This document shows positions 42,836 to 53,000 of a stretch of 64,000 nt of DNA, piece after piece. Position numbers and translations under genes: made by a program. Below the pieces are notes generated by a model. The model made no database searches. It saw only the letters and a list, made by a program, of their open reading frames with translations, and was not told where the DNA came from. Origin of the DNA: Blasia pusilla (taxonomy: Eukaryota > Marchantiophyta > Marchantiopsida > Blasiales); contig CM114275.1 of the NCBI GenBank assembly GCA_050084515.1, positions 24,614,001 through 24,678,000 of the forward strand, written 5' to 3'. The number at the start of each line of letters is the position of its first letter. Position 1 is the first letter of the stretch.

Positions 42836-45800
42836 CATGGTGATTATGCACCATTAAACACACTTACCACACTAGCTGGAATCAAAGGAATTCCAAAGGT
42901 GTCAAACTCAAGCGATAAAACAGCTCCGTCTTCAAGGCTGAAGTTGTAATCTCGAACCTTCAGAAGAGAAACAAACCTAAAAGATATCAGATTGAAGAAA
43001 GGTTCAGTGTGAAGTTGAATGTAATCATAGAAGGTTTACAGAAATGGAGCTACCATTATTTCCAATTTTTTCCAACATGGGATTTGATCCCGTAACTGTT
43101 ATTTGTATTCTAGTGTTTATTGGCAGTGTCGGAAAATCTGCACGGATTGGATGATTGCATACTTGGTTACCCAATGCAAAGGAGGGTTTTATGTGCGAGG
43201 GTTATCCAGACTAGCATACTTGTGCATCAGACTTGTACCAAAGGCATGAGCAGAAAGCTGCAGCTGATTGTCAAAGCCTGATAACGTGATCTGGACAAGG
43301 GACCAAAAATTCTCACCTTCCCAAGGTATCTTCCAGTTTCTGTCCAAAGATCACTTCCCACCTACACACAAGCAACCCAGTAAATTAAAGAAATTGATTC
43401 AACTGAAACAATTGAATGATTGATCTCTGGAAGCTTAAGCATGAAGACAAGGTAGAGTCGGCCAGAGGAAACACTCTCCCAGCACCCCTACAGAATCCCA
43501 ATCAAAAATCATCCAGTAACAAATTCAAACCTGTGAGGTATGAAGTAGAGCAATTGTGGACAGTGGGTTTACTAAAAATTCCATCAGACACACCAAAGTA
43601 AATATATCCAAAACAAAAGGGATGGCAAATGTAGACATGCTCACCAAATCCGTGCAATTGAAGAGGTTCATTTCATTCACGATTGAGCTCTCGTCATGAA
43701 TAAGGATGACATCTCCGACCTGCTAGAACTAGAAATACATTAGATGATTGCTAAGAGTGTCTACCAGCAATAGACTCTACACTCATTAAGTAGTTTAAGA
43801 CAAAGCTATCATGCACTAAAAAGGGCGATGGGCACAAATCCCTTGGGAAAATATATTGGGGGATAGAGAGAGAGAGTTCAGCGGAAAACAGGCCAAAAGT
43901 AGCTGTGATGGAGCAAATCATTGAGATACCCACAGACAATCGGTTTCAGAAGCCCATGGCTTTTAGTGATCATTATTGAGGTCGAGGAAAATTTGACCTC
44001 CAAAGCATTGAGTGAGATAAACTCAGACAAACAGTAACCTATGTTCATACTCTAGAACTTAATGCTTTCCCCTCATTGAGCAACCCTCATGTGATGGAAA
44101 GTTGATAGTGACGTAGATTGAACCACAGAAACTCAAGAGCGCACACGCACCTTGCAGAAACCGTCCAGAAGAATGCCTTCGAAGTCGCCAGAGAGTAAGT
44201 TTGGACGCACCTCTACTCCCACCACTTTCAACTGGTAGGAAAACAAAAAGCTGATTAGTACTCAACCATGTCCATTCCCAGCGTTATCCTGGATCGAACA
44301 AGAGTCTTCCAGAATATAATGCCAGTAGCTTTTCAGAATGTGGGATGGTGCACGAGAATCCTTGTGACACTCTTTTGGATGTTTGAGGCGAATTGTTTGA
44401 TATTTTAAAAAGTTTGGCAACGATCAGACATCTTCATTCTCTACATCTTAAGCAGATGATGCTGCATTGGTAGCCACAGCCACAGGTGCAGTAGTGCTAT
44501 CTATATACAATGGCTCGTGAAGGAGGGTCATTACAGTTCGCAGATCCACCCACAGTTGAGAAACAAATCCAAGACTTCGGGCAGTCGCCAAGCTAATCAC
44601 TTGCTTGGCAATGACACTAGTTCGTTCTAGCAGGTCTCCCCCACTTCTCTTCACGTAGTTTCGGATGGAATCGCTGTTTCTCGAAGGGCTCTCTTTAGCA
44701 GCTCGCAATTGCTTGGGTTTGACACCCGCTCCACCAGTAGAGGCTGCAGAGATTTGACTGCCACTTCTGTCAACAGACTCTCTAGAGTCGGAGCTCCAGG
44801 TTTCGTCCCAGGCTTTGAACTCACGATCTTCCAAAGAGAAAGCTCTGGCACTAAAGCTTCGAAAAGCTGGAGGTTCCCTCGGGCTCCACATCGCATTCCT
44901 CTCGATGAGCCCCGCGTCCACATCTCGTCCCCTGTCGAATTGTGCTGGGTTTCTACGCAGCTCTTGTTCTTCATCATTTGTCTCATCCAAACCCCTTCTC
45001 CTCGCAAACTCTCTGCCATCATTAAAGTTCTGCAGTTTCTGAGTCTGTCTGCCCCTCCCAGCTTCTGCAACAGTCCTCACCATCCCATCCGTCTGAATTC
45101 TCCCATAGCTGGCACGATTTCCACCAGACTTGAGCCCTGACATTTGCTCATAGTTCCCTGCCTCCTGTTCATCTCTATCCGAGAGTCCACGAGCTTCAGA
45201 ATCACTTTCACTCCGTAAGGTTCTTTCAGGTTGGTAGTCCCGATTCGTGCTGCTGCTCGGCGAACTCCCTCTGGTGCTGGGGCCGAGCTCCCGAGATTGC
45301 TCCATTCGGTTCCTGAGAGGAAATGGACTGGAGCGCGACTCTGTAGAACCTTCATATCCGGTGAAATCACCGTCCCCTCTTCTGTTCTCACCCGCATCCT
45401 CCAACGATTCTGACATATTCTTCTTTCTCCTCTGCTCCACGACCACCACCACCTCATCACCGGATCTAGCAGCTGTAGTGACAGCAGCGGCAGCGTCGAA
45501 TTTCTGCAGCCGCGTGCCATACTCTTCCAAGTCTTCCTCTCCGCCCCTGGCCTCCTCCTCTGGTTCCAGCCGCAGCTTCCGACTCCCACCGCCGGGGTCG
45601 TCAGCTCGCTCTTTCGCCTGAAAACCACCCTCTCCTCTGATCGAATCGCTCCCAGTCTTCTCCCTTTTCGACTCCGAGGGCTCCCAGCCCAAGTCATCAT
45701 CGCTGCGAGCCCCGCTCCTGCATCGGCCGCCATGGAAATCGGATGCAGGCTTCCCATGCGCACCCGCAGCGGGCGATTCTAGGCTCCAGCGGATCACACG

Positions 45801-45971
45801 AATGCGCGCATTACGTACGCGCCATGCCCCGGGCGTCGCAGGAGTCGTCCGGGAGCGCGCTGGGATCGGGAGGCGCGTGGAGGCAGCGATGGTGCAGCCG
45901 AGGCCGGAGCGCTGCGCCGCTGCTCCTCTCCATCCCCATAGAAGCTCGGGCGCCACACAGCATCCTGTCAT
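41317..45971 (-). CDS. Double PRC-barrel domain protein, probably plastid-targeted
   Basis: Seven exons on the minus strand, all phase 0: 45971-44535, 44231-44151, 43719-43645, 43361-43317, 42957-42868, 42656-42555 and 42015-41317; product about 842 aa. The first ~60 residues (MTGCCVAPELLWG, then Arg/Ser/Ala/Pro-rich) look like a transit peptide; the next ~390 are Arg/Ser/Glu-rich and low complexity. PRC-barrel 1 is at about 452-531 (VISLATARSLGFVSQLWVD, VVGVEVRPNLLSGDFEGILL, VGDVILIHDESS) and PRC-barrel 2 at about 530-612 (VGSDLWTETGRYLGKVRDYN, FDTFGIPLIPASVV, VRKGAEMRVRKLTKG). A ~230-aa Ser/Arg/Gln-rich tail contains two copies of a ~50-residue repeat (QDFxxLPxxxExPSxSMRxG). Such paired barrels occur in cyanobacterial and plastid proteins of unclear role. 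The longer ORF to 46064 needs a GTG start, so ATG 45971 was chosen. Confidence 0.85.
42802..42834. repeat. (AC)n microsatellite
   Basis: A run of about 16 AC dinucleotides lies in the intron between exons 5 and 6 of the PRC-barrel gene. Confidence 0.95.
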
Positions 45972-46003
45972 GTCCGCTGTGCATTCCACATCTCTCGGTT
46001 CAC

Positions 46004-46380
46004 CTCCTCTCCTTTTCTCTTCTCTTCTCTTTTCTCTCCCTCTCCTCTTTCCTGTCTCGCTCACTCTCTCGTTCTCCTCTTTTCTTCCCTCTCTCTCTCG
46101 CTCTCAGCTCTTCCCTCTTTTCTGTCTCTTCTCTTCTGACTCTTCTGTCTTTTCTCTCTCTCTCTCTCGTTTCTTCTCCCTCTCTCTCCTCTTCCTTCCT
46201 CTCTCTCTCACTCTCTCGTTCTCTTCTCTTTTCTTCCCTCTCCCTCTCTCTCATTCTCTTCTCTCGTTCTCTCTCCCTCTTGTCTCCCTCGCTCTCTTTG
46301 TTCTCTTGTCTCTCACTCTCACTCTCTCCTCGTCTCGTTTCTTTTCTCTCGCTCATCATAAGCTCTCCTCTTCTCTTTGT
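46004..46380 (-). promoter_or_regulatory. Long CT/GA-rich leader upstream of the PRC-barrel gene
   Basis: About 380 bp are almost pure pyrimidine on the plus strand (CTCT, TTCTCT and CCCTCTC runs), so purine-rich in the sense of the gene. It starts about 30 bp upstream of the ATG. It resembles the GA-rich leader of the DUF1350 gene. The ORFs it generates (Ser/Leu/Phe-rich or Arg/Glu-rich) are artefacts of the repeat. Confidence 0.6.
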
Positions 46381-46834
46381 CGGATCTTCCACATCTCTTT
46401 TCTCGAGGCCATACCCTCTCACGCCATAACATGCGACAATCTTAAAAACTACTTGTGACATGCCTATCCGTTTAGTGCATGGAAAACTTGGGATGCAATG
46501 GGCGAGGGGTAGTTCCACTTCCAACATGAACGACGATAAATGTTTTTCGAATTTTCGAATTTTAAATGGTGATGGTGAATCCCCTCGTAGTTTATACTAA
46601 TCGATATTGTTATTATTACTGGAGATGTTTTCTTTATTTCCGATCGCATCTTCTTGTACGATTTAAGGGGTAAGGTAAATTAATTATAGGTAATTTACTT
46701 GTGACTACTGACTTAACAAGCCCCCAAAACTCTTAATTGATTTTTCAAATCAACTTTGAGTAATCTTGTTTGTTGAAAGGGCCCGAGGTCTACAAGATAA
46801 GCCTTCAAAAAAATACACTCTCCAATAATAATCT
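46381..46834. other. Intergenic DNA, no gene seen
   Basis: The stretch is AT-rich and lacks family motifs or long ORFs. It leads into the small-repeat region that starts near 46835. Confidence 0.5.
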
Positions 46835-47060
46835 ACTAGTGCGCAACGTGTGCCATGCATGGGAGTGTAGGGACTAATCATTTTACAAAAATAAAATTTG
46901 GCGTTCGTAAGATGGAAAACATTTTCTTAGTGCCCGTAGAGTATGAAACATTTTCTTGTTGTTCATAGACTAGGAAATTTTTTTCTTGCTGCCCGATTCT
47001 TGCATGTCAAATAGAGAGGTGTTTTGCAAATTAAGAAGTCATTATCTAAATATTATTAAG
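46835..47060 (+). repeat. MITE-like dispersed repeat copy
   Basis: The unit joins a block GTGCCATGCATGGGAGTG with GGGACTAATCATTTTAC (about 46848-46895) to the block AACATTTTCTT, CATGTCAAATAGAGAGGTG, TTAAGAAG. The same two blocks in the same order recur at 48215-48385 and 48400-48583. Confidence 0.65.
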
Positions 47061-47213
47061 GGAGAATGTGTTTAAAAAACCATTCCTCATTAAAATGTCT
47101 TAACTAACCCCCAGAACTCTAAATTAATTTTTTTAAATCAACTTTGAAGAATTTTATCCGTTTAAAAGGATTGAAAATTTTTAAATACATTCTCCAATGA
47201 GACGAGAGACAAT

Positions 47214-47261
47214 GAGAAAGTGCACCAATTGTCTCCAATAAGACAATTGGTGCACTTTCTC
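47214..47261. repeat. Perfect 21-bp inverted repeat
   Basis: Arms 47214-47234 and 47241-47261 are exact reverse complements around a 6-base loop (core CACCAATTGTCT / AGACAATTGGTG). GCACCAATTGT occurs once more at 47264, just outside. Confidence 0.9.
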
Positions 47262-48214
47262 GCGCACCAATTGTAATCTATATGTATACTATAAGAAAGG
47301 ACGAGTCTACAAAAATGCTTCTCCTATTGTTTACACATAGTATGCTTGTGCTTTTGTATAAAAATAACATTTAAAAATACTCATATTTTTTTATTTCAAA
47401 CTTTAAATACAATTTCTACTTCTTAAATCTTAAAGGAGTAATAATATTCTACTCTTTTAAACAACCCTCCTCTTTAATTAAAATCTAAATAATTCTTCAC
47501 TCGCCTAAATAATTCCACAATTCCATAAAATTTTAAAGAGTATCTATTCCTCCCCCTCTACTCCTCCCACCAAAATAACACACATGAATTAAATTCTTAT
47601 TTAATTGTAATCAATGAAATCATTCATTCTTCCATTCAAATTCATTTTCCCTTCTCAAAAACTCAAATGTGAATTAATGGAAAAAATTGCGAGCTTGTCA
47701 CTATTTTGTCTTATTATACGTATAGGGTCTCCAATTCTAATATAAATAAAAATTAAAATAAAGTATAATAAATAAATTTTAAATTTTAAAAATAAAATAA
47801 AAAATGACGTTAATTACCTCGCATGGCAATGTGCTAACAAAGATGACTAGAAATATTTATATTACAATTGGCGATCCTACATGGAAAATAAGATAAGGTA
47901 GTGAGATAAGAAAACAAAATAGCAACTAACTTGCAATTTTGTCCCTTAATTTACTTTGGGAAGGGAAAATGAATGGAAGAGGGATATGATATCATTAATT
48001 AAAATCAATTAAGGTATGTTATTTTGGTGGAAGGAATGGAGGTGAGAAGTACGCATTTTAAAACTTTTTCGGGAAGGTAGACCTGCTAAGGAGAGTGGGT
48101 TATTATTTTAATTTTAATTGAAGAATGAAATGTTATTATTCTTTTCAAATCTAAGAAAATAAATATTTAAAATTTAAATAACCATTTTTGTCGGCAAGCA
48201 TGGGCATGCATTAA
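47262..48214. other. Strongly AT-rich intergenic DNA, no gene seen
   Basis: Composition is dominated by A and T with long TTTAAA/AATAAA-type runs. ORFs are short and featureless. Confidence 0.6.
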
Positions 48215-48800
48215 TGGGCACCCCGTGCCATGCACGAGAGTGAAGAGACTAATCATGTTGCACACAAAATCTCCTTCTCAGTCCGCGAAGAGAGGGAATC
48301 ATTATCTTGTTGCCGGGTTGTCACATGTCGAGCAAAAAGGTGTTTCCAAATCAAGAAGGCACTCTCCAATAATAATAAAACATATATAAATTAAAAAACA
48401 ACTACTAGTGGGCAGCCTGTGCCATGCACCGGAATCAAGAGAGTAATCATATTGCACACAAAAAATATTTTTTTCCTCCATTAAGAAAGGGAAACATTTT
48501 CTTATTACCATGTTGCCACATGTCAAACAAAGAGGTGTTTACTAATAAAGAAGGCACTCTCTCATAATAATATAAATTATTATTTATATTATTGTGGGAG
48601 AGTGTCTTCTTGATTTGCCAACACCTCTCTACTTGACACGTGGCAACTAGGCAGCAAAAAAATGTTTCACTAGTAACGGGGAACAAGAAAAAAATCTGTA
48701 TTATTATGGGAGATTGCCTTCTTGATTTGCAAACACCTCTCTGCTTGACACGTGGTAACTGGACAATAAGAAAATGTTTCATAGGCTACGGACAATAAGT
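48215..48800. repeat. Cluster of MITE-like repeats including a foldback element
   Basis: Plus-oriented copies at 48215-48385 and 48400-48583 are followed by inverted copies at 48595-48690 and 48701-48800. The plus copy 48487-48583 and the minus copy 48595-48690 face each other across AAATTATTATTTATATT and form an almost palindromic ~200-bp foldback. Shared words are ACATTTTCTT, CCACATGTCAAA / TTGACACGTGG, GAGGTGTTT / AAACACCTC and AAGAAGGCACTCTC. Confidence 0.75.
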
Positions 48801-49562
48801 AAAAAATTTGTATTCATGTGCAACATCATTAATCTATTCCCTTCACGGGCTATACACTAGCTCTTCAAACACTCTCTTTTTTCTCGTAGGGGAACTTTAC
48901 TAGTCATTATTATTATACTAAATTCAAACCCCATCCTCTTTTGATGTGTGATGGCACGCATACGTTCTAATCTCCTCCCATGATGACACATGCAAAAATT
49001 AAAAAAACTCCTAAATTAACTTAACGGACGATGTCGATTTTCACCCATGCACAGCAGGAATATTATTCTAGTAATATAGATTAGCGTCCAACCGTGCTAT
49101 GTCTCCTGAACGAACCGAAGAGACTAATCCTCATTTCCTAATCATTATTGCACACAATTCAAACATTATTTTTAGGTTTTTATGCGCCTTCTCCGTTAGC
49201 TGTCGTTTGCGAACTAAAAGGCGATCTCCAAAAATAATATAAACTCATATAATTCCGGCACGGAAATTAATAAAACTATTCCGATATCGGAGATGGAGGC
49301 ACTTTGGGGAGGGGTAAACGTAAGTTCTTGAAGTTCACGGAACAGCGGAGGGCAGTAACCGATGCTGCGTCCGTCTCCAAAATGCTCTCCTTCGTTGGGC
49401 CTGTGGCCTGCAGCAATTCCTGCTCCTCGTTTCTCTCGTCGCAGCGGAGATGCAGCCCTTCGTGCAAACGGAGGTTTCTCTTCGTGAAGGTAATGCATGT
49501 CACCGTGGAGCTTCAAATGGACCCAAACAGCGAATCATCTGTGCCTGAAACACGCATGTGAC
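48801..49562. other. Intergenic DNA and probable first leader exon of the BORCS8-like gene
   Basis: Composition rises in GC from about 49280. A donor-like GAAG|GTAATG at 49489/49490 could end a leader exon. The frame before it contains MLSFVGPVACSNSC from 49382, but phase does not connect it cleanly to the next coding exon, so it is left as possible 5' UTR. Confidence 0.35.
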
Positions 49563-49928
49563 TCTGTGTTTATCATGTTGGCCAATTGAGAAGCTCCGAT
49601 TCTTGAATTCTATGCGGAGTGTCCCTTGAATGGCTGACATCGCTTCGCGTGTTTCAGCAGTTTGGTTCGTTAGGAGTTCTGTGATGGTTACTCAGTGTTT
49701 CTCATGTTGTCCAATGGCGAAGGCCAGATTCGTGAATTATGCGCTTAGAGTCGCTGAAATGGCTGATATCGCTTCGCGTCTGTGAGCGTTTCGGTGCGTT
49801 AGGTGTTCTGTGATGGTGAGTCTGTGGTTCTCATGTTGCCAAATTGGGGAAGGCCCGAGTCGTGAATTTTTTGTAGAGAGCCGCTCTAGTGGCGGAGATC
49901 GCTGTGACCATTTTCGCCCGTTAGGTTT
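49563..49928 (+). repeat. Three-copy diverged tandem repeat in the leader of the BORCS8-like gene
   Basis: Units start at 49563, 49678 and 49807 (about 115, 129 and 122 bp), each opening TCTGTG and carrying TCTCATGTTG-like, CGTGAATT-like, GATATCGCT-like and CGTTAGG blocks. A fourth start is seen at 49929. The copies differ by many substitutions, so the array is old. Confidence 0.8.
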
Positions 49929-50068
49929 TCTGTGATGGTGCTGGTTCTTTTCGGGTGTTGGCATTCCGAGAGCATGTGAGAGAGGCTGCAGGTGTAAGTA
50001 TTGTTTTGTTCAGGGGCTGTCTGGAGTCTGATGCTTCGCTTTCTCTTCCGTGGGCTGAGTGTATCACA

Positions 50069-53000
50069 GTGCACGATGCGATCACGGACATGTTGAAGCA
50101 GCTAGCGAACGAGCCGTCGGTGGGTCTCTACTTTGTTCAACAGCATGTACACCGAGCCGTGCCCGCCATGGTCGCACTCAAGGTATGTGTTCTTGAAGTG
50201 TACGAATTTCCCGGACAGCGAGCTTCCTCATTTCGTCGTCCATCAGAGTTGTGTCTCTGTATAGTAGAGCAGGACGATTTGGAGTAAGAGTCTGGGACAA
50301 AAGGTGAGGGTAAACTCAGAGATCCGTAAGTTACCCCGGCAACTTCCTGACCCATTTCTCTGCTCGCATTCATTCATCAGAGTAGTCTCCGTTCACAGCA
50401 GTTTATATCCATTTCTGCCTCCCGACGGTTGTGGCCATCCCTTGCTCCATCGCTGGGCTTTTCTTGATTGCTCTTGTACTGCCCTTGATGTTTGTTCCGA
50501 TTCTCCTTTTATGCCTTGGGATTTACCACCTCTTTAATATGAATCTAGAGAGTACAGGGACTAAAAACCCTGTTGAAACAGAGAAAGCACAGCATGCACA
50601 ATACCTAGCAGTGCTAACTTGCAAGAAACAGTAGGAGTCGTATTGCCACGTCTAGGCCAGCTCCCTGCACGCTTTCACCCTCACAACCTCCAGCAGAGAT
50701 AAACACATACGAGGAACACTTTAGCTGATCTTGGAACAAGAAAGAGTTGTAACACCAAACTATGTCAAGTTCATACAGATGAGACACAAGTAAAAAAATG
50801 AGTTGAACACTCAGGGGCATTCAGTACCTCTGGTGGAAAGTGAGAGCTTCACAGTGGAGTAGATTGTACTTATTGAGCAGAGCAACAAGCTGGGCATGTA
50901 TACTAGTGGTTTAGAAGGGAAGGTGGGGCAGCCTCTAGCTGCAAAGCTAGATGGAGGCTGCCCTAAAATTAACCCTAAGGGGTCGATTCCATGGGGCATT
51001 CTTTTAGTGGTGACGACGTTGCGGTACACACATCAAAAAGTTTCCATCATCGCTGGGCTTTTCTTGATTGCTCTTGTACTGCCCTTGATGTTTGTTCCGA
51101 TTCTCCTTTTATGCCTTGGGATTTACCACCTCTTTAATATGAATCTAGAGAGTACAGGGACTAAAAACCCTGTTGAAACAGAGAAAGCACAGCATGCACA
51201 ATACCTAGCAGTGCTAACTTGCAAGAAACAGTAGGAGTCGTATTGCCACGTCTAGGCCAGCTCCCTGCACGCTTTCACCCTCACAACCTCCAGCAGAGAT
51301 AAACACATACGAGGAACACTTTAGCTGATCTTGGAACAAGAAAGAGTTGTAACACCAAACTATGTCAAGTTCATACAGATGAGACACAAGTAAAAAAATG
51401 AGTTGAACACTCAGGGGCATTCAGTACCTCTGGTGGAGAGAGCTTCACAGTGGAGTAGATTGTACTTATTGAGCAGAGCAACAAGCTGGGCATGTATACT
51501 AGTGGTTTAGAAGGGAAGGTGGGGCAGCCTCTAGCTGCAAAGCTAGATGGAGGCTGCCCTAAAATTAACCCTAAGGGGTCGATTCCATGGGGCATTCTTT
51601 TAGTGGTGACGACGTTGCGGTACACACATCAAAAAGTTTCCATCATCGCTGGGCTTTTCTTGATTGCTCTTGTACTGCCCTTGATGTTTGTTCCGATTCT
51701 CCTTTTATGCCTTGGGATTTACCACCTCTTTAATATGAATCTAGAGAGTACAGGGACTAAAAACCCTGTTGAAACAGAGAAAGCACAGCATGCACAATAC
51801 CTAGCAGTGCTAACTTGCAAGAAACAGTAGGAGTCGTATTGCCACGTCTAGGCCAGCTCCCTGCACGCTTTCACCCTCACAACCTCCAGCAGAGATAAAC
51901 ACATACGAGGAACACTTTAGCTGATCTTGGAACAAGAAAGAGTTGTAACACCAAACTATGTCAAGTTCATACAGATGAGACACAAGTAAAAAAATGAGTT
52001 GAACACTCAGGGGCATTCAGTACCTCTGGTGGAAAGTGAGAGCTTCACAGTGGAGTAGATTGTACTTATTGAGCAGAGCAACAAGCTGGGCATGTATACT
52101 AGTGGTTTAGAAGGGAAGGTGGGGCAGCCTCTAGCTGCAAAGCTAGATGGAGGCTGCCCTAAAATTAACCCTAAGGGGTCGATTCCATGGGGCATTCTTT
52201 TAGTGGTGACGACGTTGCCGTACACACATCAAAAAGTTTCCAACGGGTAACAGGTAAATATCCGGCAGTTTGTGGCAATATCCAAATGAGGATGGTCCGG
52301 CGACAGTGGATCGTTTCTGCGCCCAGAAGTTTTGGGCGCCAAAAAATCCCCGACCCCCAAGAGTCACCACAACCTGCCTTGCATGGAATTGGCCTCTAAG
52401 ATATCTCCAGAAATGGAGCTGATAAACTTATTCCTCTAAAACAGCTGTCCCTGAACTTAGAAGAGATTTTAGTCACAACCATCTATTTATACCTGTCTTT
52501 CTACTGTACCAGATCAGGGCAAGGGCAACTACAGTCCCGACCCTTTGCTAATCACAGCTCCTAGCTGACTTCTCTACACAATACAATCCATATTTCTTTT
52601 GTTTGGAATGTACTGCATACTCAACACTCTACAGGAGAGAGTGATGATAAGTAATAAGAAGACTGGTTATGCATGAGTGTTTTCTCTCCTTTCCTATGGA
52701 GATTGATGATCGCCAATAAGAAGGTTTCATTATGAGTGAGTGGTTGGCCTCCCCTACAATAGAGACTCATAGCCTTCTTATTAGCTTAGATGCTAATGTG
52801 AAGGCCACTTACATTGGACAGTTTGGCTACCTTTGCACTGAGAGTTAGTTGTCTAGTCCATGGACACCTGTAGGCTTTCGGAATGTTAGACTCTTAGACC
52901 ACCCCTTCCATGCTTATGTTTGACATTTCATCGAGGGGTACTGGCAGATTTCCAGGCTTATAATCCAATCTGCACGGAGATCAATTTTTTCGATAAATAC

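Noticed and set aside
46000-46527. Long ORFs of Ser/Leu/Phe or Arg/Glu repeats on both strands
   Set aside because: They are produced by the CT/GA-rich leader of the PRC-barrel gene and have no domain content.
49382-49489. Transit-peptide-like exon (MLSFVGPVACSNSC...) as the first coding exon of the BORCS8-like gene
   Set aside because: It ends in phase 0, while the likely next acceptor (after 50069) needs one carried base; BORCS8 proteins are also not plastid proteins.
50896-51830. Two identical 112-aa ORFs with a transmembrane-like segment
   Set aside because: They span tandem-repeat junctions inside an intron, so they are artefacts of the duplication unless expression is shown.
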